47,471 nucleotides of DNA, taken from the NCBI GenBank assembly GCA_945919465.1, contig CAMEJG010000011.1, positions 1 to 47,471 of the forward strand. The letters run 5' to 3'. A model generated the notes under the pieces. It searched no databases and had not been told where the DNA came from. It saw nothing but the letters and a program-made list of their open reading frames with translations. Every line of letters starts with the position of its first letter. The stretch's first letter is position 1. The position numbers and the translations under genes are program-made. Below are positions 16,510 through 25,869 of the stretch, one piece after another. Origin of the DNA: an uncultured Anaeroplasma sp. (GTDB lineage: Bacteria > Bacillota_I > Bacilli_A > Acholeplasmatales > Anaeroplasmataceae).

Positions 16510-16815
16510 ATGAACTATATAAACACAACTACAGATTCCTTTATGGAATCATTAAAAAATGCTTATGGTTCAAAGAAAAACTTTGAGCATGAGTTAATTC
16601 ATAAGGCATATGAAAATGGAAATAAGGGGAATCTATATTTTTCTATGAATAGATATTATAATTTTTCATTAAAGAAAAATATTAATAATAATGACTATAC
16701 CCTATTAACCTGTAATCTTGATTATTGTGATATCTATAATTTTATAGAAGATATCGATTATAAAAAACTATCCATAGCTTATCATGAAATAAAAAAATTA
16801 ATTGAGTCTAAGTAA
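16510..16815 (+). CDS. Small protein of unknown function
   Basis: 101 residues, plus strand, with AAAGGAA before the ATG. Acidic/polar, with several Tyr and Asn residues and no membrane segment or motif I know. The last 18 bp overlap the 3' end of the convergent trhP2 gene. Its promoter must lie inside the divergent YgjP-like gene. Coding status is supported by the ribosome site, length and a neighbour-like codon pattern. Confidence 0.6.
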   Translation: MNYINTTTDSFMESLKNAYGSKKNFEHELIHKAYENGNKGNLYFSMNRYYNFSLKKNINNNDYTLLTCNLDYCDIYNFIEDIDYKKLSIAYHEIKKLIESK

Positions 16816-17985
16816 ATCATATGGATGTAGTTCTATTTCTGATTTGAAATGAATCTCTTGTAAAGGATGACGAGCTGCATCTAAAATATTTCCATCCTTA
16901 TCATAAATTTCTTTTATTTCTATATTGAAGGTATTTGTTGGTGTAAATACCTCAATTATTGAAAATGGAGTGAAATAATTTCTTTGTTCTACTATTGCCA
17001 TTTTAGTATTATTATCATAGGAGCGAACAATTCCTATAAATTCTTTAGTTGGAACAGTTAAATTTAAATCATAAAGCTCTTCATCAATAGTAGGCTTGTG
17101 GAATAAAAATCCTGTTGAGGTAAGACGATTTTCAGCCTTTAAAATAGCATTTTTATAAATTTCAAAATCTTTAACCTCATGAGTTTGTTCATATTCATCA
17201 ATAATTCTTCTATAGGCATTTACTACTGTTGCGATATAATGTAGGGATTTCATTCTTCCTTCTATTTTAAAGGAATCAACGCCAATATCCATCAATCTTG
17301 GAATTGCCTCAATTGCGCATAAATCCTTACTAGACATTGCAAAATAGTCACCTATCGGATTATAGACCCTATTATCTCTAATTAAGTCATAGGTCCATCT
17401 ACAGCTATGAGCACAGCCACCTCTGTTGGAATCACGATTAGTCATATTATTTGATAGCATACATCTACCTGAATATGAAACACACATTCCACCATGAATG
17501 AAGCATTCAATTTCAATATTGGATGCTTTTTTTACTTTTTCTATTTCATCTAAAGATAACTCTCTAGCAAGAACAGCTCTTTTAGCACCAATTGATTCAT
17601 AGAATTTAACGGCTTGAGCATTCGCAGTTGATGCTTGAGTTGAAACATGAGCTTCCATGCTAGTATGAAGAATAACCATTTTAAGTATATAAAGACTTGA
17701 GGCTATAACTGCATCTACTCCACAATTATCTAATGCCTTTAAATATTCAATAACGCCATCAGTATCCTTTTCATGCATTACAATATTACAGGTTACGTGA
17801 ATTTTAGCATTATGCTTATGAGCAAAAAGGCAAGCCTCTCTTATATCCTCTAATGTAAAATTAGAAGCACGAGAACGAAGTGAAAACTGAAGTCCACCAA
17901 TAAATACTGCATTAGCACCATATAAAATAGCTACCTTAAGCTTTTCTAAATCTCCTGCAGGAGCTAATAATTCAAATCTACTCAT
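16798..17985 (-). CDS. trhP2: U32 peptidase-family tRNA hydroxylation protein
   Basis: 395 residues. It starts with FELLAPAGDLEKLKVAI and carries the U32 signature ECFIHGGMCVSYSGRC followed by NRGGCAHSCRWTYD, whose cysteines probably hold an Fe-S cluster. A C-terminal beta domain follows. In B. subtilis the pair YrrN/YrrO (TrhP1/TrhP2) makes 5-hydroxyuridine at tRNA position 34; the paired arrangement here supports that role over collagenase. The start overlaps the preceding gene by 4 bp (ATGA). Confidence 0.88.
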   Translation of the reverse strand: MSRFELLAPAGDLEKLKVAILYGANAVFIGGLQFSLRSRASNFTLEDIREACLFAHKHNAKIHVTCNIVMHEKDTDGVIEYLKALDNCGVDAVIASSLYILKMVILHTSMEAHVSTQASTANAQAVKFYESIGAKRAVLARELSLDEIEKVKKASNIEIECFIHGGMCVSYSGRCMLSNNMTNRDSNRGGCAHSCRWTYDLIRDNRVYNPIGDYFAMSSKDLCAIEAIPRLMDIGVDSFKIEGRMKSLHYIATVVNAYRRIIDEYEQTHEVKDFEIYKNAILKAENRLTSTGFLFHKPTIDEELYDLNLTVPTKEFIGIVRSYDNNTKMAIVEQRNYFTPFSIIEVFTPTNTFNIEIKEIYDKDGNILDAARHPLQEIHFKSEIELHPYDLLRLN

Positions 17986-18839
17986 AGCTTAAGCTCCTCC
18001 TTTTGATATACACTATCCTTTAGGCTAAAGCCATCCTTAATAGTAATTCCTAATGAATTAATAATATTCATTGCTTTATCTAAATCATTATCAGATTTAA
18101 AATCTTTAATTGCTTTTAAAATTAAAACCATTGTTTTTTTATCAATATATAGAGTTTCAATATATTCATATTTAAGGTTTAATTGGCTTAAATATTTTAA
18201 GTAACATATTTGATAGGAACGATAGATTTGAGTACCATATTCATTTTCTAGTACTGGAAATAAATCATTTCTTGTTACTTCCCTTAAATATAAAGAATCA
18301 TGAGGATATTTAGTATTATTTTTATTTTCATATAAAGAAATTAATTTTCTATTTGAATAAAACATCAAATGAGTACCAAAGATTTGATAGAATAAAGAAC
18401 CATTAAAATCCTTTGTTGCATGTATAAAATCCAAAATAGTAATTTCAAGAGACATTCCTATTGCGTTAGGATTAAAGGAATCATTATAAAGTCTTAAATC
18501 TAAGCCATTAGTAATCATTGTTTCAGGATTATAAATAAATAAATTTGAAATATTATTTTCCTTAGCGTATTCTAAAATACCTAAATCAGAAACATAAAAT
18601 AATACATTTTGATTCTGATATTTTTTTATAAATTCAATTACATTATCCATATCTTGTGGATGCATGATACGATTAATTCCTAAAATAGGTAAAATATTTT
18701 TATTTTTACAAAATGTAATAGCCCAATCTAGGTCAAGATCTTGATATGTAATTGCATAATTTGTCATTAGTATTGCTGAGGAAATATAATCAGCATATAG
18801 TTCTAAAGCTTCATTATCATAGATGCTTGCAGTAAGCAT
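17982..18839 (-). CDS. trhP1: Divergent U32-family protein, TrhP1-like
   Basis: 285 residues with the U32 barrel pattern but without the cysteine cluster: DLDWAITFCKNKNILPILGI, LFYVSDLGILEYAKEN, LSLEITILDF-like IGMSLEITIL and a degraded FGTHLMFYSNRKLISLY in place of HG(x)CVSYSG. That matches the smaller partner (YrrN/TrhP1) of the tRNA ho5U34 pathway. Overlaps trhP2 by 4 bp. AAGGAGATG precedes the ATG. Confidence 0.78.
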   Translation of the reverse strand: MLTASIYDNEALELYADYISSAILMTNYAITYQDLDLDWAITFCKNKNILPILGINRIMHPQDMDNVIEFIKKYQNQNVLFYVSDLGILEYAKENNISNLFIYNPETMITNGLDLRLYNDSFNPNAIGMSLEITILDFIHATKDFNGSLFYQIFGTHLMFYSNRKLISLYENKNNTKYPHDSLYLREVTRNDLFPVLENEYGTQIYRSYQICYLKYLSQLNLKYEYIETLYIDKKTMVLILKAIKDFKSDNDLDKAMNIINSLGITIKDGFSLKDSVYQKEELKL

Positions 18840-18856
18840 AATTTCATCTCCTTAAA

Positions 18857-18879
18857 AAATCCATGGAAACCATGGATTT
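18857..18879 (-). terminator. Hairpin after ffh, probable terminator
   Basis: A perfect 10-bp stem AAATCCATGG/CCATGGATTT with a 3-nt loop, followed on the minus strand by three further T residues and then AAGGAG, the trhP1 ribosome site. The U-tract is short, so termination may be partial, leaving some read-through into trhP1-trhP2. Confidence 0.65.
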
Positions 18880-18883
18880 AAAA

Positions 18884-20305
18884 CTAATATCTAAAGCCGC
18901 CCTTACCTTTGCCCTTACCTTTTTTTGCCTTAGGCATACCAGAAATTCCAGAATAATTTCCATTTTTCATTTGGGATTGCATTCTCTTCATTTGAGTTTC
19001 ATCCATTCCCTTCATTTTTTTCATTGATTCTTTCATACTAGATAAGGTTTGACGTAATTTATTAACCTCCTGAATAGAACGACCACTACCCTTCGCGATA
19101 CGATCACGACGCTTGAAGTCTCTATCAATTAATTCAGGATGTAATCTTTCTTTTTCAGTCATTGAATAAATGATTGCTTCTATTTTATCAAAGGCTCTAT
19201 CATCAACATTATTTAATGCATCCTTCATTTGTCCTAAACCTGGAATAAAACCTAATATTTTGGATAATGAGCCCATTCTTTTTATCATTTTAAATTGTTT
19301 AAGTAGATCATTATAATTATAGGATTCACTCATCATTCTTTCAGACATTGATTTCATTTCTTCTTCATCAATGTTTTCTGTTACTGTATCAATTAAGGTT
19401 AAAACATCACCCATACCAAGGATTCTATCTGCAAGTCTATCAGGATAAAAGATTTCCATCGCATCAAGTTTTTCACCTGTAGACATTATTTTAATAGGAA
19501 TACCTGTCATTTCCTTAATAGATAGTGCTGCACCACCACGAGTATCACCATCAAGCTTAGTTAAAATAATACCAGTAATATCTAAATCCTTATGGAAGGC
19601 TAATGCTACATTTACTGCATCCTGACCTGCCATTGCATCTACTGTTAATAATATTTCATCAGGGTGAGCAATATCCTTAACATTTTGTAGCTCCTTCATT
19701 AGCTCTTCATTAATTTGAAGACGACCTGCAGTATCAATAAATACTAAATCACAGCCCTCTTCTTTAGCATATTTTAGACCTTCTGTAACAATTTTTTCAG
19801 CACTTACCTTTGTACCCATTTCAAAAACAGGTACATTTATTGATTTTCCTAAGGTTACTAATTGATCTACTGCGGCAGGACGATAAATATCTGCTGCAAT
19901 TAATAAAGGCTTCTTTTTAAGCTTTTTGCGATAAAATAATGCCATCTTACCAACTGCAGTTGTTTTACCTGCACCTTGAAGACCCACAGCCATTACAACT
20001 GTCATACCACTATTTTTAATATTGAGTTCAACAGCCTCGCTTCCTAAGGTTTTTCTTAATTCCTCACGAACAATTTTTACAACCTGTTGGCCTGGATTTA
20101 AACCCTTAAGGATATTTTCTCCTAATGCTTGTTCTTTAATGTTAGCTAAAAATTTCTTTACTACCTTATAATTAACATCGGCCTCAAGTAAAGAAAGTCT
20201 AACCTCTCTAAGCATTTCATCTATATCATTTTCATTTAATTTGCCCTTACCTGTAAGACGACGCAATCCCATTTGAAGGCGAGAGCTTAAGCTATCAAAT
20301 GCCAT
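18884..20305 (-). CDS. ffh: Signal recognition particle protein Ffh
   Basis: 473 residues with N, G and M domains. The G domain has GLQGAGKTTAVGKMA, DTAGRLQ and TKLDGDTRGG. The M domain ends in methionine-rich helices (MKKMKGMDETQMKRMQSQM) that bind signal peptides and SRP RNA, closing with a Gly/Lys-rich tail. It targets nascent membrane proteins to FtsY. It begins 4 bp after ylxM ends. Confidence 0.97.
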   Translation of the reverse strand: MAFDSLSSRLQMGLRRLTGKGKLNENDIDEMLREVRLSLLEADVNYKVVKKFLANIKEQALGENILKGLNPGQQVVKIVREELRKTLGSEAVELNIKNSGMTVVMAVGLQGAGKTTAVGKMALFYRKKLKKKPLLIAADIYRPAAVDQLVTLGKSINVPVFEMGTKVSAEKIVTEGLKYAKEEGCDLVFIDTAGRLQINEELMKELQNVKDIAHPDEILLTVDAMAGQDAVNVALAFHKDLDITGIILTKLDGDTRGGAALSIKEMTGIPIKIMSTGEKLDAMEIFYPDRLADRILGMGDVLTLIDTVTENIDEEEMKSMSERMMSESYNYNDLLKQFKMIKRMGSLSKILGFIPGLGQMKDALNNVDDRAFDKIEAIIYSMTEKERLHPELIDRDFKRRDRIAKGSGRSIQEVNKLRQTLSSMKESMKKMKGMDETQMKRMQSQMKNGNYSGISGMPKAKKGKGKGKGGFRY

Positions 20306-20309
20306 AATT

Positions 20310-20606
20310 TTACTCCTTTAAAATAGATAATATTTCCTCTTTTATCTTTTCATTAATATCTAATGAAGCAATTCGATTTAATCTTTTATAGATATTAAGT
20401 TTATTTTCATAATCATATAAGGATTGTTCAACTCTTTTTAATTGATCATAAACACCATTTCTAGAAATAGAATAATTCTCTGCTATTTCTGATAATGATA
20501 AATCCATAAAATAATAATCCTCAAAATATTGTTTTTGCTTTTCCGTTAATAGGCTTCCATATATATCATATAATTCTATAATATATTCTCTACTATCATT
20601 TTGCAT
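20310..20606 (-). CDS. ylxM: YlxM/p13-family SRP-associated protein
   Basis: 98 residues from the ATG at 20606, preceded by GAGG; a longer frame to 20660 would overlap ftsY by 53 bp and is unlikely. Contains a sigma-70-region-4-like helix-turn-helix (LLTEKQKQYFEDYYFMDLSL then SEIAENYSISRNGVYDQLKR). YlxM proteins modulate SRP GTPase or DNA binding. It sits between ftsY and ffh, the standard gene order. Confidence 0.9.
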   Translation of the reverse strand: MQNDSREYIIELYDIYGSLLTEKQKQYFEDYYFMDLSLSEIAENYSISRNGVYDQLKRVEQSLYDYENKLNIYKRLNRIASLDINEKIKEEILSILKE

Positions 20607-20607
20607 A

Positions 20608-21573
20608 TTATTCCTCAAAGAAATCAGCAAATAATCCATATAGGTATTGTTCAATATCAAATACCTCTAAATCATCTACTGCCTCTCCTAAACCAATATA
20701 TTTAATAGGTATACCTAATTCATGTCTAATAGCTAAAACTATACCACCCTTTGAAGTACCATCAAGCTTTGTCAAAATAATACCTGTTACATCTGTTGCT
20801 TCCTTAAAGGCCTTTGCCTGTGACATTCCATTTTGACCTGTAGTTGCATCAACAACTAATAATGTCTCATGTGGTGCATCTGGTATCTCATGAGAAATTA
20901 CTCTTCTCATTTTTGAAAGCTCATTCATTAAATTTACTTTATTTTGTAAACGACCTGCTGTATCACATAATAGGATATCATATTTTTCATTTTTAGCCTT
21001 TTTAACTGCATCAAACATTACAGAGGATGGGTCACTTCCTGCTTCCTTTGTTACAATATCGACACCTACTCTTTTAGCCCAAACTGCTAATTGCTCAATC
21101 GCACCAGCTCTAAAGGTATCTCCTGCTGCAAGTAAAACTTTTTTACCCTCTTTTTTATATTGATGAGCTATTTTAGCTATACTTGTTGTTTTTCCAACAC
21201 CGTTAACTCCAACGAATAAAATGACTGATAAGCCATTTTTATTAAGCTTAAGATTTGCATTAACAATTTCACCATTAAGATAAATTTCAAACATTTTATC
21301 CATTATGATTTCTTGTAATTCAGTAGGATCAGTAATTTTTTTAGTATCAACCTCTTTTCTAAGGTCATCTATAAAATCAACTACTGTATCAACACCGATA
21401 TCAGCCATAATAAATACTTCCTCTAAAGAATCAAATAAATCATCATCTATTTGATTACTTTTAGATAATATTTCCTTTAATGAGGATAAAGCTCCCTCTC
21501 TTGTCTTATGCAAGCCAAGCTTATATTTCTTATTTTTTTTATCTTTTCTTTTAAATAAATCAAAAAATCCCAT
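20608..21573 (-). CDS. ftsY: SRP receptor GTPase FtsY
   Basis: 321 residues from the ATG at 21573 (GGAG upstream; an in-frame GTG at 21582 is within the ribosome site). Short basic N-terminus (MGFFDLFKRKDKKNKK), then the NG domain with VGVNGVGKTTSIAKIA, DTFRAGA, DTAGRLQ and TKLDGTSKGG. It receives Ffh-ribosome complexes at the membrane. In many Bacillota smc lies just upstream of ftsY; here the upstream gene is topA. Confidence 0.96.
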   Translation of the reverse strand: MGFFDLFKRKDKKNKKYKLGLHKTREGALSSLKEILSKSNQIDDDLFDSLEEVFIMADIGVDTVVDFIDDLRKEVDTKKITDPTELQEIIMDKMFEIYLNGEIVNANLKLNKNGLSVILFVGVNGVGKTTSIAKIAHQYKKEGKKVLLAAGDTFRAGAIEQLAVWAKRVGVDIVTKEAGSDPSSVMFDAVKKAKNEKYDILLCDTAGRLQNKVNLMNELSKMRRVISHEIPDAPHETLLVVDATTGQNGMSQAKAFKEATDVTGIILTKLDGTSKGGIVLAIRHELGIPIKYIGLGEAVDDLEVFDIEQYLYGLFADFFEE

Positions 21574-21623
21574 TAGTACCACTCCGTTTATAAAAGATTA
21601 TATCATTAAATATCCTAAAATAC

Positions 21624-21655
21624 AAATAAAGGGACCTAGTTTTTTTACTAAGTCC
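21624..21655 (-). terminator. Intrinsic terminator of topA
   Basis: Stem GGACTTAGT/ACTAGGTCC (9 bp, one G-U) at 21632-21655 with an A-rich loop, followed on the minus strand by CTTTATTT. It lies 8 bp after the topA stop. Confidence 0.75.
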
Positions 21656-21662
21656 ATATTTT

Positions 21663-24104
21663 TTATTTTATTAATTTATTATATTCATCACTAGAAACTA
21701 TATTTTTACATTTTGGATAATTACTACAGCCATAGAAAATATTACCCATATTCTTTCCTCTTGTGGCCTTTCTTTCTACTAAATGCCCTACACCACATTT
21801 AGGGCAGGTAATAAAGCTATCATTTAAATCATTATTCTTATTCTCACAATGACTAGCACAATAAACATTTCCATCCTTATCCTTAAGCATTAAATCATGA
21901 CAATTTGGGCAGTATTCACCAGTAGGTTCATTTTCATATAGATTTTTGCATTTAGGATAATTACTGCAGGCATAGAAGGTGTTTCCTTTATTTTTTCCTC
22001 TTATTGCCTTTTTTTCAATAATATTACCTTTTCCACATTTAGGGCATTTAAGCTCAATAAAATGTTTCTCGTCACAATGATTACTGCAATATTTGACACC
22101 ATCTTCATTAATTAGCATAATACTATTACATTTAGGGCAATATTCATCTATTGGCTTATCATTGTAAATATTTTTACATTTAGGATAATTGCTGCAGCTA
22201 TAAAATAATTTACCCTTATTCATACCACGAACAGCTACTCTACCTAATAAATTACCTTTATGACATGAAGGACAACAAATATTAGTATCGATTACATCCG
22301 TTTCTTCTTTTTTAATATATTTACATTCAGGATAATTACTACATGCGACAAACTCTCCATATTTTCCTAATCTAATAACTAGTGGAGAATTACAAATTGG
22401 GCAAATCTCATCTGTAGGAATTGGATATTTTGCTTCCATATTTTCTAAAGCATTATTAAATATAGGTAAAAATCCATTATAGAATTCATTTAATTCAGTT
22501 AATTTATCCTTATTACCAGTAGCTATTTTATCTAAATCTGCTTCCATATTGGCTGTATATTCAACATTAATAATTGAATTGAAATATACCTTAAGCTTTT
22601 CAGTAGTAAGGATTCCTTGTTCTGTAGGAATAATACTTTTCTTTTCTATTACAACATATTCTCTATCCTTTAAGGTTTGAATAGTTTGGGCATAGGTTGA
22701 TGGTCTACCGATACCTAAATCCTCCATATCTTTAATTAAAGTAGCTTCAGTATATCTTTTTTTAGGCTCTGTCATTTTATCTAATATATTTATCTCTAGA
22801 GGATTAAATGAATCTCCTAATTTAAAATCAGGAAGTAAACTATTCATATCCTCTTCTGATTTTCCATAAACCTTTAAATAACCATCAAATACAAGATTCT
22901 GACCAGTTGTTTGCCATAAGGAATCAGTATTTTTGAAAATAACCTTTGTAGTATTAAATATAGCAGAACTCATTAAAGATGCTAAACATCTATTATAGAT
23001 TAATTCATAAAGCTTATATTCATCATTAGTTAAATATTTCATTAATGAAGAAGGTGTTCTTAATATTGAGGTAGGTCTAATTGCCTCATGAGCATCCTGA
23101 GCATTCTTTTGAATTTTTGTTTTTACAGAACCAACATATTTAGAACCATATTGTTCTAAAATATACTTATCACAAGTTTTAACAAATGAATCAGCAAGTC
23201 TTGTTGAGTCAGTACGCATATAGGTAATTAAACCTATAGTTTCACTACCAATATTTTTACCCTCATATAGAGTCTGAGCTATTTTCATTGTCTTAACAGG
23301 GGTAAAGCCTAGCTTATTTGAAGCATCTTGTTGCATAGTTGAGGTAGTATATGCAGGACTTGAATTTCTTTTAACCTGTTTAGATTGAATATCTGATACA
23401 GTAAATGATAATAATCTATCCTTTAGATTTTCTAATATCTTTCTATCCTTAATTCTATTTTTATTATTAATTTCAACATCGTTAATACTAAACAGTTTTA
23501 GCTTATAGCTAGGGAATACTGCCTCCATCTCATAATAATTTTCTGGAATAAAGGCTTTTATTTCTTCTTCTAAATTCACTATTAATAATAAGGCAACAGA
23601 TTGAACTCTACCAGCACTTTTAGAACCAATTTTTCTTTGAAGAAGCTTAGATATTTTAAAGCCAAGAATTCTATCAATCATTCTTCGACATTCTTGACTA
23701 TCTACCATTTTTAAATCAATTGGAGTAGGATTTTTTAAAGCTTCATTAACTGATTCTTTTGTAATTTCATGGAATTGGATACGATTATTACTATTAAGAT
23801 CTAAATTTAAGGCATTTGCTAGATGATATGCAATTGCCTCACCTTCACGGTCAGGGTCGGTTGCAAGTAATACTTCTTTTCCTTTACATTCCTTTTTTAA
23901 AGTATTAACTAAGGTTTCCTTTTCCTTCATAATCTTATAGGTTGGAGTAAAATTATTTGGTATATCAATTCCTAATCCATCTTTTCCTGAGGTAGCTAAA
24001 TCACAAATATGACCTTTACTTGATAATACCTTATAGCCACTACCTAAATATCCAGCTATTGTTTTTGATTTACTTGGTGACTCAACAATAATAATCTTTT
24101 CCAT
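21663..24104 (-). CDS. topA: DNA topoisomerase I with an expanded zinc-finger tail
   Basis: 813 residues, longer than the 691 of B. subtilis. The TOPRIM domain has VESPSKSKTI at the start and DPDREGEAIAYH; the active tyrosine lies in GLITYMRTDSTRL. From about residue 567 there are four long C4 fingers ending CSNYPxCK, separated by two short fingers of the type YCPxC...DGxxYCxxHC. Three of the long units are near copies (CPKCGxGxxxxxKAxRG). It relaxes negative supercoils. Its own promoter is at 24138-24166. Confidence 0.96.
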   Translation of the reverse strand: MEKIIIVESPSKSKTIAGYLGSGYKVLSSKGHICDLATSGKDGLGIDIPNNFTPTYKIMKEKETLVNTLKKECKGKEVLLATDPDREGEAIAYHLANALNLDLNSNNRIQFHEITKESVNEALKNPTPIDLKMVDSQECRRMIDRILGFKISKLLQRKIGSKSAGRVQSVALLLIVNLEEEIKAFIPENYYEMEAVFPSYKLKLFSINDVEINNKNRIKDRKILENLKDRLLSFTVSDIQSKQVKRNSSPAYTTSTMQQDASNKLGFTPVKTMKIAQTLYEGKNIGSETIGLITYMRTDSTRLADSFVKTCDKYILEQYGSKYVGSVKTKIQKNAQDAHEAIRPTSILRTPSSLMKYLTNDEYKLYELIYNRCLASLMSSAIFNTTKVIFKNTDSLWQTTGQNLVFDGYLKVYGKSEEDMNSLLPDFKLGDSFNPLEINILDKMTEPKKRYTEATLIKDMEDLGIGRPSTYAQTIQTLKDREYVVIEKKSIIPTEQGILTTEKLKVYFNSIINVEYTANMEADLDKIATGNKDKLTELNEFYNGFLPIFNNALENMEAKYPIPTDEICPICNSPLVIRLGKYGEFVACSNYPECKYIKKEETDVIDTNICCPSCHKGNLLGRVAVRGMNKGKLFYSCSNYPKCKNIYNDKPIDEYCPKCNSIMLINEDGVKYCSNHCDEKHFIELKCPKCGKGNIIEKKAIRGKNKGNTFYACSNYPKCKNLYENEPTGEYCPNCHDLMLKDKDGNVYCASHCENKNNDLNDSFITCPKCGVGHLVERKATRGKNMGNIFYGCSNYPKCKNIVSSDEYNKLIK

Positions 24105-24137
24105 AAAATCAGCTCCTTATTCCCTTTGCAATTTAAA

Positions 24138-24166
24138 ATATTAAGACAAATAAAAATAAATGTCAA
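24138..24166 (-). promoter_or_regulatory. Promoter of topA
   Basis: Minus strand: consensus -35 TTGACA (24161-24166), 17-nt spacer, -10 TAATAT (24138-24143). About 30 bp before the topA ATG. Confidence 0.8.
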
Positions 24167-24269
24167 GTGAAAATTTTCATAATTATATCTACTATTTTTT
24201 CCATTTTTCTTCTTATTATTATAATAATAAGGATATTATGTTAAATCTTATTTATTTTTATCAAAATTA

Positions 24270-24314
24270 AATAAAAACAATGGAGAAATTAATCATATTA
24301 TGATTTTCTCCATT
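24270..24314 (-). terminator. Intrinsic terminator of the rnhB operon
   Basis: Stem AATGGAGAAA/TTTCTCCATT (10 bp) at 24279-24314 with a 16-nt loop that can pair further, followed on the minus strand by GTTTTTATTT. It ends the sftA-lepB-rbgA-rnhB run. Confidence 0.8.
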
Positions 24315-24318
24315 ATTG

Positions 24319-24987
24319 TTATTCTTCTTTATTTTCTATATCTAAATCTAAAGACAACTGTTTTGAAAAATATTTAGATACTGGATAGAAGGTTTTTCTA
24401 TGAATTTTACATGGCCCATATTTTTCTAGTGCCTCCATATGAAGACGAGTTCCATATCCTTTATGATTTTTAAAACCATAATTAGGATATTTAATATCCA
24501 TCTTATCCATATAATGATCTCTTGTAACCTTAGCTAGAATTGATGCGGCAGCAATACTTGCAGATAATGCATCACCATGGACAATAGAATCATGAGGAAG
24601 CTTAAGCTCAGAAAGTGGCATTGCGTCTATCAATGCATAATCAGCAGGGATTTTTAAGCCCTCTATTGCTTCAAGCATTCCCTTTTTTGTAGCTTGATAT
24701 ATATTTAATTCATCTATTTCATTTTCATAAATAAAAACAACATTATAGGCTATAGCACTTTTAATAATTTCTTTATATAAAGCCTCTCTTTTCTTTTCAC
24801 TAAGCTTTTTGGAATCATTTAAACCCTCAATACGAATAAATTCAGGTAAAATACATGCAGCAACACAAACAGGTCCTGCTAGAGGTCCTCTTCCTGCTTC
24901 ATCAACACCACAAATACTATGAAAACCTAAATCATAAAGGTTTTCTTCATATTTATATAAATTAACTTCATTATTCTGGCTTTTCAT
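24319..24987 (-). CDS. rnhB: Ribonuclease HII
   Basis: 222 residues. The catalytic motif is GVDEAGRGPLAGPV, followed by DSKKLSEKKRE, and later DALSASIAAASILAKVTRD and YPNYGFKNHKGYGT. It removes ribonucleotides and RNA-DNA hybrids from DNA. The start overlaps the rbgA end by 17 bp; this order (rbgA then rnhB) is common in Bacillota. Confidence 0.96.
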   Translation of the reverse strand: MKSQNNEVNLYKYEENLYDLGFHSICGVDEAGRGPLAGPVCVAACILPEFIRIEGLNDSKKLSEKKREALYKEIIKSAIAYNVVFIYENEIDELNIYQATKKGMLEAIEGLKIPADYALIDAMPLSELKLPHDSIVHGDALSASIAAASILAKVTRDHYMDKMDIKYPNYGFKNHKGYGTRLHMEALEKYGPCKIHRKTFYPVSKYFSKQLSLDLDIENKEE

Positions 24988-25846
24988 AGCTCATCCTACC
25001 AATCTTATTTCCTCTTAAATCATTTAACACTATATTATAGGCTCTATCATAATCAATTATGCCGCCCTTAAGTAGGCACCCTCTTCTTCTGGCAATAGCC
25101 TCTAAATTAGTATAAGGATCTTTATCAATTTCATCTAAATTATATCTTGCCTTTAATAAATTAGGATAATTAATAATTATATATTCTAATGACTTAATAC
25201 TAATATATTCTAAATCTAGTATTTCATCCTTTATAGAACCACACATTGCAAGCTTCAAGCCTACTGATTGATCCTCAAACTTAGGCCATAATATACCAGG
25301 GGTATCTAATAACAATAAATCAGGAGTAACCTTAATCCATGTTTGAGTTTTAGTTACACCAGGCTTATCACCAACATTAACTGCTTTTCTTTTAGCTAAG
25401 GTGTTAATTAAGGTTGATTTTCCAACATTAGGAATACCAATTATTAAGGCTTTAATAGTTTTATTTTTAATACCCTTTTCTTCTCTTTTTCTGAATAATT
25501 CCTCTAATACTTTATTAGCATAAGCTACAACCTTACTAACATTATAACCAGATATTGAATCAATATCTAAGGCTAAAATATTTTTTGTTTTATAATATTC
25601 AATCCAAGATTTTGTTATAGACTCATCTGCAATTGTAGCCTTACATAATAAAACTAATCTTGGTTTATTTTCCACTATTTCATCAACCATAGGATTAGTT
25701 GAAGAATAAGGAATTCTAGCATCCTTAAGCTCAATTACTAAATCAACAAGCTTAATAATTTCCTTGATTTCTCTTTTAGCCTTAGCCATATGTCCTGGAA
25801 ACCAGTTGATATTAGCTTTAGGATTTTCAACTTTTTTTTCATCCAT
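24971..25846 (-). CDS. rbgA: Ribosome biogenesis GTPase RbgA (YlqF)
   Basis: 291 residues, a circularly permuted GTPase. NWFPGHMAKAKREI at the N-terminus is the family hallmark; the P-loop GIPNVGKSTLIN comes after the early switch elements, and DTPGILWPKF follows. It is needed for late 50S assembly. It lies between lepB and rnhB. Confidence 0.95.
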   Translation of the reverse strand: MDEKKVENPKANINWFPGHMAKAKREIKEIIKLVDLVIELKDARIPYSSTNPMVDEIVENKPRLVLLCKATIADESITKSWIEYYKTKNILALDIDSISGYNVSKVVAYANKVLEELFRKREEKGIKNKTIKALIIGIPNVGKSTLINTLAKRKAVNVGDKPGVTKTQTWIKVTPDLLLLDTPGILWPKFEDQSVGLKLAMCGSIKDEILDLEYISIKSLEYIIINYPNLLKARYNLDEIDKDPYTNLEAIARRRGCLLKGGIIDYDRAYNIVLNDLRGNKIGRMSYEKPE

Positions 25847-25869
25847 AACAAAATCACTTCCTTTATAAA

